64,000 nucleotides of DNA, from contig JALRLY010000266.1 in NCBI GenBank assembly GCA_023647555.1, positions 1 to 64,000 of the forward strand. The letters are read 5' to 3'. Position 1 is the first letter of the stretch. Each line of letters opens with the position of its first letter. Below, piece after piece: positions 1 through 8,798 of this stretch. The stretch is from Pancytospora philotis. Lineage: Eukaryota > Microsporidia. The translations under genes and the position numbers were made by a program. The notes beneath the pieces were generated by a model. It made no database searches and was not told where the DNA came from. It saw nothing but the letters and a program-made list of their open reading frames with translations.

Positions 1-2644
1 CACCGCTACTTGCCAAGCAGTAGTCTCGCAAAAACTCGACACCCTCAGTGTGCCTGTTCGTCATAAACATATCAACCATCCTGTACGCGTCTGTACGCTC
101 ATCGTCAAAATGTCCGACAAGGGCAACAACGGATGCTTTACCGCCACCCGCTCCACCGCTCTTAGGAACGAACGCCGCAATCTGTCTGAGATATTCCAGC
201 GCAAGGTTAGGGACACGGAAGCCGGACCACTTCCAAAGAAACTCCTCACCACGATACCTTGCCCATACGTCTAGCTCTGGGTGATACAATGACGCGTTAA
301 TGCAAATGCTGGGGAAGAGCTCCGCACAATCACACACACAATTGGTGAGCGCTGCTCGAAGGAAACAATCTCTTGTTCCGGCATCGTTGAGCGGCACGCT
401 GCCCAGGATGTTTGCTATGAGGAGCACAAGCGGGTTCCTGAGACTGAGGACCGGGTCCGCGGCGCTGGCAAGCATGTCCTTCGAATCAATGGAAGAACCT
501 TCTGCACGGTTTTGAATGGCCGAGCCGCCGGACTGCTCACTCACTGCCCCACTGGCCGCTTTCCATTGCTTCAGCCGCTGTATAAATGTAGGAAGCAACT
601 GGTCAATTGCTGCCAGCCGATCTTCGTACGAGCGCATCGGTGCGCAACGGAGCCAGCGGGTGAGCGCGATGTAAAGCGTCTTCGGGTCGTGCGCGCTCTC
701 CACATCGGCAACATGGCCATTGTGCGGCAAAGTTCCTTCGATCCTGCTCAGGAACCGCTTCACACTATCACGCATTAGCCCAAAAACAGGGCGAACCCTG
801 CCATCTTCTGCCTCTTTGCCGTAGGGTGCAAAAAACTTACGATCGTCTTCGTCGAGCCTGACATCCTGAGGCACGTAAGTGGCCTCAACGTGTTTAAGCG
901 AAGAGTCAAACTCGAAAAAAATTTCATAGCAAGACTGATCGTCTTTCTGCGGTGGGAATGACATTAGCAAGAATCCACTAAGAACCTTCTCTCGCTCTTC
1001 ACTCACTATAAACCGTACCCGTAGAAACTCGAGATTCATTGATCTGATTGAGAGTACGGTGTTAGCCACATCATTGAATGACTGAGACAGCTTTACGCGA
1101 TCTATGTCGCTAGATGTGCGACCCTGTAGACTCACCACCATATCTTCCAGATTATCCTTCTTTGCCGCAGGCAGCCCCACGATCTCGGCCAGTGCCATCA
1201 AGAAGGTCCCAATGTCCGCTTTGAGCGCTATGGGCACTGTTTTCTTGGCCATTTTGGTATAAATGATCAGACTGCGCTTCCCCGCACCGGCAGCACCGCT
1301 GCTGCGATTTGCAGCCTGGGGTTGCGTGATGCCCTGGACAACGCGCGCCCACTCCTGGTGTACGCACGCCTTGCTATTGTCCTCGGGCCTGGTGCAGACT
1401 CTCGTGAAGAAATGCTTGAACTGCTCCGTCGGGCTGCATTCGTTGGCCTCCAGATGCCCTATGCTGTACTTGCGTGTCTTCGGATCATACAGCATACAGC
1501 AGAGAAAGTTGAACAGCGCGATCTCCGTGCAGTCGCTATAGCTATCAGGGACGCTTATTTTACCGGTAACCTTGTCGCAGTAGTGCACAGTTTGGGTGTC
1601 GAGCGGCATGTTCGAGCTCGTGAACGGAAACAGGCAGCGGCTGTTGATTTTGTCGATCTGCCTAAACGCATCGTACTGCTCGGAGTACTCTTTGACCAGC
1701 TTGTCGTCAGTCGTGAAGTACCGGTCTCGCGCGGCGTCTAGCTCGGCACCAGAGTAGATCTCCTTGAGAAATGCGTCCACGCATCCGAATACCTCGCCGA
1801 TAAGCACGCTATCATTCGCATACTCACAGAGATACGCCTGTATAAGGAAGCTCGGGCTGTCAGTGTAGTCCAGCCCGTATTCCCCCACATTGCTAGCGCC
1901 GTGCTCGACAAAGAAATTGACGACCTCCTGCACCTCTTCGATGTACAGCATCTTCCTACCGCTCAACGTATCCAGTATTTCAAACTTCAGATTCACTAGT
2001 GGGCCTTCGCCGCCTGTCAGCGCGACTCCGAAGACTTTCTCGTGCCGGTGCGCCTTCCGACCCACCATCTCCTTCCTGTACTCGGCCTTGATCGTCTTCT
2101 CACCGTTGGCGAGCAGCAGCAGCGCCGCGAAAAAACGGGCACGCTCGTTGTCAGAGGCAAACTGGTCGCGAGTGTACTTGTAGAAGGATTTGTGGTGGTT
2201 GGTGCTCACAACTACTTTACCATTTGTAACTCTGAACAAGACCTTGAGCGCGCTATAGTAAGCATGCAAATAATGATCCAGCCTTCTAGAGCGGGTGCAG
2301 TCCCAGATATCGTCCGCCTTCGGATCTCTCTTGTACTTGAAACCATCGCACGCCTCGAAGCTAGACAGGGGCTCATTCGGTGAATTCGAAACACCGCTTT
2401 TCATCTCTTCTAGCGAGTAGTTGGTGTGTATCGGCGGCGAAAACATTCGCTTCTTCGCAATCGCATTGTTGTTGACCTCCGCGTGCCCACGCAGGATGTT
2501 GAGCGGGCCTTCGGGGCTGACAAACAATTTATCGTCACCGGTGGTCGCGCGCTCGCTCTCAACTATGTTGATGGCATCCCGCAGGCTGATTCTGGCACAT
2601 ACGAACGACCCAGCACGCAGCAAAGCCGCTACCGAAAACCGCAT
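1..2644 (-). CDS. Family A secreted protein, partial (C-terminus beyond window)
   Basis: The frame is open on the minus strand from an ATG at 2644 to the window edge, about 881 codons, so the C-terminal end is missing. It starts MRFSVAALLRAGSFVCARIS, a probable signal peptide, followed by the family block SPEGPLNILRGHAEVNNNAI. Further on it carries SYSDCTEIALFNFLCCMLYD and an HQEWARV block, both also present in the paralogs at 8799-11885 and 17888-21073. Near position 1 it reads HTEGVEFLRDYC, aligning with VTEGVELLRARC around residue 860 of the 1028-residue paralog, so about 150 residues probably lie outside the window. The start is preceded by AAAAATTT at 2654-2661 and a CCC run. The secreted location and host-facing role are inferences; no enzymatic motif is visible. 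Confidence 0.85.
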   Translation of the reverse strand, partial: MRFSVAALLRAGSFVCARISLRDAINIVESERATTGDDKLFVSPEGPLNILRGHAEVNNNAIAKKRMFSPPIHTNYSLEEMKSGVSNSPNEPLSSFEACDGFKYKRDPKADDIWDCTRSRRLDHYLHAYYSALKVLFRVTNGKVVVSTNHHKSFYKYTRDQFASDNERARFFAALLLLANGEKTIKAEYRKEMVGRKAHRHEKVFGVALTGGEGPLVNLKFEILDTLSGRKMLYIEEVQEVVNFFVEHGASNVGEYGLDYTDSPSFLIQAYLCEYANDSVLIGEVFGCVDAFLKEIYSGAELDAARDRYFTTDDKLVKEYSEQYDAFRQIDKINSRCLFPFTSSNMPLDTQTVHYCDKVTGKISVPDSYSDCTEIALFNFLCCMLYDPKTRKYSIGHLEANECSPTEQFKHFFTRVCTRPEDNSKACVHQEWARVVQGITQPQAANRSSGAAGAGKRSLIIYTKMAKKTVPIALKADIGTFLMALAEIVGLPAAKKDNLEDMVVSLQGRTSSDIDRVKLSQSFNDVANTVLSIRSMNLEFLRVRFIVSEEREKVLSGFLLMSFPPQKDDQSCYEIFFEFDSSLKHVEATYVPQDVRLDEDDRKFFAPYGKEAEDGRVRPVFGLMRDSVKRFLSRIEGTLPHNGHVADVESAHDPKTLYIALTRWLRCAPMRSYEDRLAAIDQLLPTFIQRLKQWKAASGAVSEQSGGSAIQNRAEGSSIDSKDMLASAADPVLSLRNPLVLLIANILGSVPLNDAGTRDCFLRAALTNCVCDCAELFPSICINASLYHPELDVWARYRGEEFLWKWSGFRVPNLALEYLRQIAAFVPKSGGAGGGKASVVALVGHFDDERTDAYRMVDMFMTNRHTEGVEFLRDYCLASSG

Positions 2645-2663
2645 AGGGCCTGTAAAAATTTGT
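2645..2663 (-). promoter_or_regulatory. AAATTT plus CCC start-proximal signal
   Basis: Read on the minus strand, an AAATTT-like box and a CCC run lie within 20 bases of the ATG at 2644. This is the arrangement known upstream of microsporidian start codons, and it supports this ATG. Confidence 0.5.
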
Positions 2664-2861
2664 TCTATAATTTTCAAAGGGGCGTCCAGCGGAGGATATC
2701 TATTGGGTGTTCAAAATGGGGTACGCCTTCTCATTGGGTGGGTTCTAAGGAATCGCTGGACCACGAAGATCGTCCGCCAGGAATGGGCAAATGGTTGATT
2801 CCATGCCAACCGCCCTAGGTAATAATAAATTTAATGGAGGTTACACGTTATTATAGTGCTG

Positions 2862-3284
2862 TTATTGAGTCGCCGCTGCTAGGCAGCCTGCGCCCTTCGA
2901 GTCCGTTCCGTTCAGCGCCCCCGCTCGCTCCTCCGATGCGTCCTCGGGCTCAAGCCCGCGGCGGTAGTCGAAGGAGATGCTCTCCAGCGTTTTTTTGAGC
3001 ACGATCGTCTGGATGTAGGCCTCGATGGAGTCGGTAAGACCGATCTCCTTCGAGTATTTTCGGTGGTACTTCGTAACCACTCCGTCCCATGTCATCACGT
3101 AAGATATTGTCTTGGGCTTGCACTGCATCTCTTGCCCCAGCTTGTTCGCCAACATGTCGTATTTCCGGGCCTTCTCAGTCTCCACAGTGTGGAGCCTGTC
3201 TTGGCCAGTGATACCCACCTCGCTCAGGATAATCTCCTTGTGCTTCTTGTCGTGCGACTTATGAAAACGCAACAACTGACTAAA
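2862..3284 (-). mobile_element. Retroelement 3' remnant (reverse-transcriptase ORF C-terminal tail)
   Basis: An open frame of about 140 codons has no ATG near its beginning: a TAA closes it at 3285-3287 and the first methionine comes only at KARKYDMLANK. The translation includes EIILSEVGITGQDRLHTVE, ISYVMTWDGVVTKYHRKY and IEAYIQTIVLKKTLESIS. From memory this resembles the conserved tail at the end of reverse-transcriptase ORFs of retroelements abundant in microsporidia; I could not search for it. The lack of a proper start and the missing RT domain fit a 5'-truncated, dead copy. It lies between two secreted-protein genes in the accessory block. It could also be the tail of a degraded host gene of unknown function. 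Confidence 0.5.
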
Positions 3285-3418
3285 TTATCTTAACGCAAAA
3301 ACCTAGCCTGCCCATGCCAAACTAAAATGGCCGGACACACGCGCAAAATATGCCCCACGTAGAATAAACATGCTTGTTGTGATAAAATTTATCTCAAACC
3401 ATATCTGGGATAGTGCTT

Positions 3419-4672
3419 CTACGGCTTTGGTTCTACGTTGAGGCGCTGCTTCAAATATTCGGCCTCCTCGGGGTGATCTGCCGCTAGCTTGGTGCTGTCT
3501 TCAAGCAGGCGAGAAAGGACCTTTTCCGGCAGCCCCTTTATCAAATCAGCATTGTCGATGACCTTTTTCAAACGGGTCTGCCCGTCGGCGTCCAGGACAT
3601 CCAGATAGTAGGCGCTGAGCACACCGAGCGGATCCTCGGAGGACCTGTCGCTATATACGTGATAGACTGCGTTGAGGTACGCGGTCACATCACACGGGTC
3701 GATGTCCATCGCAACTGCCAACTTGAAGTAGTTTGCCCCATCATCTCGCAAGAGATGCAGCGATAACGTCCGTGAATCAAACATCTTCGCCTCCAGCTTC
3801 TTCGCCTCAGCCTCACCGATGTCTTTCGAGCCGTCACGCAGGGCCTGCAAACAGCCCAATACGTGCTCTGTTTTGGTCTTTTGCTTAAGCCCCAATGCGT
3901 AACCCATTAAAGGCTCGATGAACTGTTTGGTTGTCTCCTCACGATCCCCGCTCTTCAGCGCGGCGGCCACAACGTCAGACAGGTCATCGTAGGAGAAGTC
4001 GCGATTTGAACGCTTGCCCCTGCGCAGCATCTGCAAAAACGCCTTGAATGCAGTATCTGCGGTGAACACACCCTTGATATACTCTACGGTACGCATGGAC
4101 GCAACCTCCTCAATTTTGCCGAGTAGAAATTCAACTATCCTTGACTTATACTCCATCCAGTTCTCTCTGCTCTTTTCAACATCAGCTGCTGAAACATTTA
4201 GCGAATTCTCGTAGAACTTGTCCTCCCACTCCATTCCACAATCCGCCCTGCTGAGAAGACCATAAAGCATCTCGTATCTCTCGTGCGTCGGGTCTGCTGC
4301 CGCTAGCCTTCTGATTTCCTCCAGAGGGTTTGTACGGGACAGTATATAAAATGTGATGAACCTCCGTTTCATATATAAGTCCGTGTTGGCATAATTTTTG
4401 AGATCAAATTTGATACCAGACTGAAGTTTTTCGTCATTATGCGCATCGTCGTCTACACAATCGTCAAACAGCTCTCCATATAGGGGATCGATGACATCAG
4501 AGAAGTGGCTGACCTCGTATAAAAGATTGCCTTCGAGGCCTTCCGTACGGATGGACGGACCATGACGAAGACCACGGCGAAATCTTCCTGCGCTGACCTG
4601 TGTGATGGCGCATGTGTTGAGGTATAGCGACAAAGCCGCTGCAGCTTTCGGTACGAGAGAAGTGAGCAACAT
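3419..4672 (-). CDS. Secreted helical protein of unknown function, 417 aa
   Basis: The start is set at the ATG at 4672; upstream in-frame sequence has no ATG. The N-terminus MLLTSLVPKAAAALSLYLNT is hydrophobic and looks like a signal peptide. The rest is rich in charged helical segments, with no recognised motif. It shares a loose pattern with family B (14284-15711, 16094-17428): a segment with aspartate and cysteine followed by K..RFITFYILS and a C-terminal helical region, but the match is too weak to claim homology. It sits alone between the retroelement remnant and a gene-free stretch. Export into the host cell is an inference from the signal peptide and its neighbours. Confidence 0.7.
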   Translation of the reverse strand: MLLTSLVPKAAAALSLYLNTCAITQVSAGRFRRGLRHGPSIRTEGLEGNLLYEVSHFSDVIDPLYGELFDDCVDDDAHNDEKLQSGIKFDLKNYANTDLYMKRRFITFYILSRTNPLEEIRRLAAADPTHERYEMLYGLLSRADCGMEWEDKFYENSLNVSAADVEKSRENWMEYKSRIVEFLLGKIEEVASMRTVEYIKGVFTADTAFKAFLQMLRRGKRSNRDFSYDDLSDVVAAALKSGDREETTKQFIEPLMGYALGLKQKTKTEHVLGCLQALRDGSKDIGEAEAKKLEAKMFDSRTLSLHLLRDDGANYFKLAVAMDIDPCDVTAYLNAVYHVYSDRSSEDPLGVLSAYYLDVLDADGQTRLKKVIDNADLIKGLPEKVLSRLLEDSTKLAADHPEEAEYLKQRLNVEPKP

Positions 4673-5946
4673 TTGAGGGGTGCAGATTTGTGAAATTATA
4701 TATAGGCGTGGATATTTCACTGACCAATTAAAGTTTCCGGCCACCAATAGAAATTGTTAGTCGATAAAAATAAGCAGCCCCTTTATTACCCGCTACCCCT
4801 ATTTGATTTCGTCTTAAACTAATTGGCTCCCTGTGTTGCGCTTGGTGAGAAGCCATCTATCAGCCGCTACGCATACTAGCTGATTCATCAGCTTAATCGA
4901 CCTTTGCAGAAGTCCGCGCATTATCCCATCACCCTCGCTGCGTCTTCTGCACCAAACTGTCTGCGTGCCGGGCAAAGAGCCCCGCTGTGCCCCCAAGTTC
5001 TAGAACATCAAAATTTTGTGTTTGCTAAAATACTGTGATGAACATGGTCGTTGTTCACTTTAACCTCTCCGAGTTAGCGGTAGCAGTGTTCTCAATACCA
5101 CTCTTTTCTCGTTTGCTGTAAACGGCAAAAATAAGTGTTCTGAATAGCTAGTGATGTTATAAACACCTCACGTGGCATTCCTCAGCAGCTGACGGTAGCG
5201 GACGGCGGTGTTGCTCAATCTTGGCCGTTCCTTGCAGAATTCTTTGTCAAGTACCGCATTGTAGCCAATGCGATTAAAAGCAACCCCTGTTTACAAATAT
5301 CTTTTCATTGGGCCCCTGTCTTAGATTCCAGGGCCGGGCTGAGGCGCTTCTTCAAATATCTGCGTGCCCAGACTTGGCAGGATCGTGTACGTGCATGAAG
5401 AGCAATGCTAGGTTTAAAATGTGATTATTATATGATTCTATGCACGTATAAATAGTAAAAACACCCTTATATATCATCTAAGACTAGATACACCTATTTT
5501 ATTGATAACTGTTGAACGTTCAGCCATGCTACATGCCTATTACATGCATTCCAGCACGTACTACACAAAACTGAAATTTCGGTCTAGCCCGTGAACACCC
5601 AATTCTTCAAACTGGGATTCGTCTTCGGCCAGAGAAAATAATGACCCCTTGTACCACTGCCGAAAGCGGCCAAACAGCCAATGTTGAATCTCTTAAGCAG
5701 CCTGAACACCACAGCGGAAGGCGCCCGTGCGCACAAGTCCACGGCCACAAACATTAGTCCGAACAAGATGTAGTTAACGCAGCCAGATTTATTCCTTCTT
5801 AGTGGAGCCTCTCTCCAGCGGCAAATAGCGCAGCTATCACTCGAACAAGCGCTTAACAGCTGCGCAGACAGTGCTACCACAAAAAATAGACAGTGCTACC
5901 ACGAAAAATAGATGCAGGGATCTGGCGCGCTGCTCCCAGGGAGGGA
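4673..5946. other. Gene-free stretch, 1.27 kb
   Basis: No supported gene is seen. A minus-strand frame of 98 codons at 5584-5880 starts with GTG, resembles nothing I recognise and is not annotated. The stretch lies just beyond the stop of the truncated family A gene at 5947-8268, where the missing C-terminal part would be expected, but I found no recognisable remnant of it. A short tandem duplication lies at 5868-5911. Confidence 0.5.
5868..5911. repeat. 22-bp tandem duplication
   Basis: Two copies of a 22-base unit containing CAGTGCTACCAC followed by AAAAATAG lie back to back, differing by about one base. They lie 36 bases beyond the stop codon of the truncated family A gene. Confidence 0.6.
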
Positions 5947-8268
5947 CTATTGCTCCATTTCGAAGCTGGCGCGGACGCCCTGTTCCGTCTGGCGCGGCAC
6001 CGAGTCCGTGCTCAGAGCCTCGCACTCCGCAAAGTAGGCGCGACAGTGCCCGCACGCTGACCCGCCCCGTCCTTGCAAAGCGCATGGAGAAACCCCCGCA
6101 ACCAGGAACACGCCGGGAAATAGGTCAGCACGCTCACCGACACAGTGGCACAGGCTTCTGACGATGTAGGGGCGCAGCGCGTCGTTGAAAACCGCAACGC
6201 TGCCCAGGATGTTGTCAAGCACGGCCACGATCGGACTATCATGAGTGAGCCACCGCGCAGGATCACTGTTGCGGGAGCCCTGCGTCCGAAGCCCCTCGAG
6301 CACTAGAAGCAGCTGGTCCCCGGCCTTTCCCATTTCACCCAGCGACTGCATCGGCCGGCGCGCCATCCAGCGGCTGAGTGCGGCGTGGCACGCCAACGGA
6401 CTGCCGGCTGCAGATACTTCTGCGATGTCTGCTTCGGAAGCGGCTTTCCACGCAGCATGATCAAGGCAGCGCGCAATGCTGTCTCGAATCAGCGCGCAAA
6501 GGGAGGGATTGTTACGCCTGTACGCCTCATCATGCGCAGATGCAGACAACACGGAGCTGCGGGGTATTTCTAGTTCCTTGAGCGCGTGATCCAGTTTCTT
6601 CACGGCATAACCAAATCTATCGCGCCATTCGCTCTTCAGCGCAGCCTGCTGGCCTATGTACATGATTTCGACTTTTGCAGGCTTGAAAACCAGCTCCAGA
6701 CCATAATCACACACTATACCAGCATGCACTGATTGTACGAAAAGTTTGAGCGCTCCGTGTCGTGCTCCGTCTGCCGCCGTGCAAATGTCGAAATGAGCCT
6801 CGACATGATTAGCAGAGCGCCGCTCGAACATCTCGGCTACGCGTTCGCTAATGCGCTGGCAATGAGAAGCGCTGCCGGCATCGCCCACAGCATCGTCCAA
6901 AAGCTGCCGCAAAGACCGGAGCTCCTCCTCGCGCTCGCCAAGAGCCCACGCGAGCACCACCAAGAAATTTTTGGGATCCGTCACTAATCCAGCGGAGATG
7001 CCCTCGCCGCAGCAGTTCATAATGGTCTCGCTCGCGGTTGCCTCGGCCGCGGCCACCCTCAGAAACTTTTTGTAGTGCTTCCCAACCGATTCCCGGACTA
7101 TCTTTGGGCACGCGCCCTGGTAATTGATGTCGTTCGATGCAAATAAAGCTACATGTGCGAAATTACTCAATGCACAACGCAGCTTATTTTTTGAGTCGCA
7201 CCGGAGGGACATGTTATGATAACCGCCAACCGGATTCGCACACAGGCAATAATATAGTTTGAGCAGTACCGAGACGATGTTCCTGGAATCACCCCCATCG
7301 CTATATCTATCAGGACTGAGATCCTGCCAGTTCATAAGCAGCACACGCCGCGCTCCGTAGAAAAATAGACTGGCATTCACAAGCTCATAATATCTTGCTA
7401 TGTATGCGCACGCATAGTCCTGGTCCTTCGTGAAGAAGCGCAGCCCCTGCTGTGCACTGGAATCGCCCGGAGAAAGCTTTGCGACAATCCTTTTAGCAGC
7501 CGCGAACATGTCCACGGCCTCCTCCTCGTTCCTAAGGAATTCACAGATGTACGCCTGGATCAGGAAACTCGGTCTGTCGGTGTAGTGGAGACCGTAGCCA
7601 GCCACCTGGCTTGCTCGGCTGCCTCCGTACTTGGCAAAAAACTCCACGACCTCCAAGGTGGCAATATCTGCAGGGTCCAGGTCCAGCACATGCGAGGACC
7701 CAGCAGCATCATAAGCAACGAGAGACGCCGTTCGCTTACTCTCGGCTGTGGTGCCGCCGCTACCAAGGATCAGTCGAATATCTCCTCCGCCGGCAAGTAT
7801 CAGCAGCGCCGCAAACAACTTCGTGCACCTCTCGCGCCCGCTCTTGAACAGTCCACAGAAAGGCGCCTGGGATCCCCTATTGGCGACCACCACATCATTT
7901 TCAACCGTGAACATAGATTTCAGAGCTGCGTAGTACTCAGACAGATACACCACCGCCTCACCATCGGCAGGGAGCTCCCGAACAACATCTTCGCACGCAT
8001 TCCTCGTGTACAAGCAGCGCCCCTCACTCGCATCATCCGTGCAGCTGTATCCGAGACGCATCGGCGCTCCAAACTTCCGCAGCTTTGCAATCATGTCATT
8101 GTTGACGCAGGGCTGGCCCCTCATGATGTTGAGCGGGCCCTCGGGATCCACGTACTCGCAATCTCCATACCATGTCGTCAGGGCATCCATAATGGTAAAG
8201 GTGCTAAGGCGCGCGCTCACAAAAACCTCCGTGAAAATGAGAATCTTCGAGGCTTGTCGCACCAGCAT
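5947..8268 (-). CDS. Family A secreted protein, C-terminally truncated and divergent, 773 aa
   Basis: The start is the ATG at 8268, giving MLVRQASKILIFTEVFVSAR, a signal-peptide-like segment ending in the family's (V/C)(S/C)ARLS pattern. The family block YVDPEGPLNIMRGQ and VNNDMIAKLRKFGAP follows. The middle is related to the paralogs (GLHYTDRPSFLIQAYICEF), but the SYSDC...FCC block is degenerate (RYSDGGDSRN...LYYCLC). Homology to the 1028-residue paralog stops around LFPGVFLVAGVSP, which aligns with LFPAIAIPPSVYS. About 45 unrelated residues follow to the stop, so roughly 270 C-terminal residues are missing. It may be a shortened functional member or a decaying copy; the long intact frame argues that decay is recent or absent. 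Confidence 0.8.
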   Translation of the reverse strand: MLVRQASKILIFTEVFVSARLSTFTIMDALTTWYGDCEYVDPEGPLNIMRGQPCVNNDMIAKLRKFGAPMRLGYSCTDDASEGRCLYTRNACEDVVRELPADGEAVVYLSEYYAALKSMFTVENDVVVANRGSQAPFCGLFKSGRERCTKLFAALLILAGGGDIRLILGSGGTTAESKRTASLVAYDAAGSSHVLDLDPADIATLEVVEFFAKYGGSRASQVAGYGLHYTDRPSFLIQAYICEFLRNEEEAVDMFAAAKRIVAKLSPGDSSAQQGLRFFTKDQDYACAYIARYYELVNASLFFYGARRVLLMNWQDLSPDRYSDGGDSRNIVSVLLKLYYCLCANPVGGYHNMSLRCDSKNKLRCALSNFAHVALFASNDINYQGACPKIVRESVGKHYKKFLRVAAAEATASETIMNCCGEGISAGLVTDPKNFLVVLAWALGEREEELRSLRQLLDDAVGDAGSASHCQRISERVAEMFERRSANHVEAHFDICTAADGARHGALKLFVQSVHAGIVCDYGLELVFKPAKVEIMYIGQQAALKSEWRDRFGYAVKKLDHALKELEIPRSSVLSASAHDEAYRRNNPSLCALIRDSIARCLDHAAWKAASEADIAEVSAAGSPLACHAALSRWMARRPMQSLGEMGKAGDQLLLVLEGLRTQGSRNSDPARWLTHDSPIVAVLDNILGSVAVFNDALRPYIVRSLCHCVGERADLFPGVFLVAGVSPCALQGRGGSACGHCRAYFAECEALSTDSVPRQTEQGVRASFEMEQ

Positions 8269-8798
8269 GCGGGCTCGTGCGGCCAAATTTTTTAAATTAT
8301 GGATGACATCATTTTATCAGAAAAACTGATGGGCTATCTTACTGGAATTCCAGCCCTTTAGGTACAGTTGTGTGGCCATGGTAGCCTTTTACGTACTAAT
8401 CTGTCATGCTGGCATCATATTAGCGGCATGCTGGGTGATGCGGGCGCTGTACACTCGGAAGTTCTCGGAACCTGCTGTGCATTGAGTAAGCATCCCAACA
8501 CTTATACATGGCCCGATGCGCCTCGCATCTACAGAATGGCATTGCGCTCACGCTGCTATGCCTTACCTCGCGGCTCTGCCACGGTCGAGTGTGCTCTGCG
8601 ACTAGATAAGCCTACAAGGTCCTGAAATACGCGCAGATAAGAAATCACCTCGCAAACACCAAATAGTGCCCAGCTGATTAACAACAACTATGAACACCCA
8701 TGCCTCGCAGGGCCACAGCAATACTCTCACAGCACACCATACTTCAAATACTTTACATAATGCTCATCGCGGAGCGTGAAACGAACCAGCTCGCCCGC
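8269..8798. other. Intergenic stretch, 530 bp
   Basis: The end next to 8268 has an AAATTT-type box (about 8285-8295), probably the start signal of the minus-strand gene at 5947-8268. The rest shows no supported gene or RNA. Confidence 0.4.

Noticed and set aside
4814..4996. Minus-strand frame of 60 codons
   Set aside because: Short, non-ATG context, no start signal or similarity to the families here.
5584..5880. Minus-strand frame of 98 codons
   Set aside because: It begins with GTG, has no start signal and resembles nothing recognisable; it may be decayed sequence.
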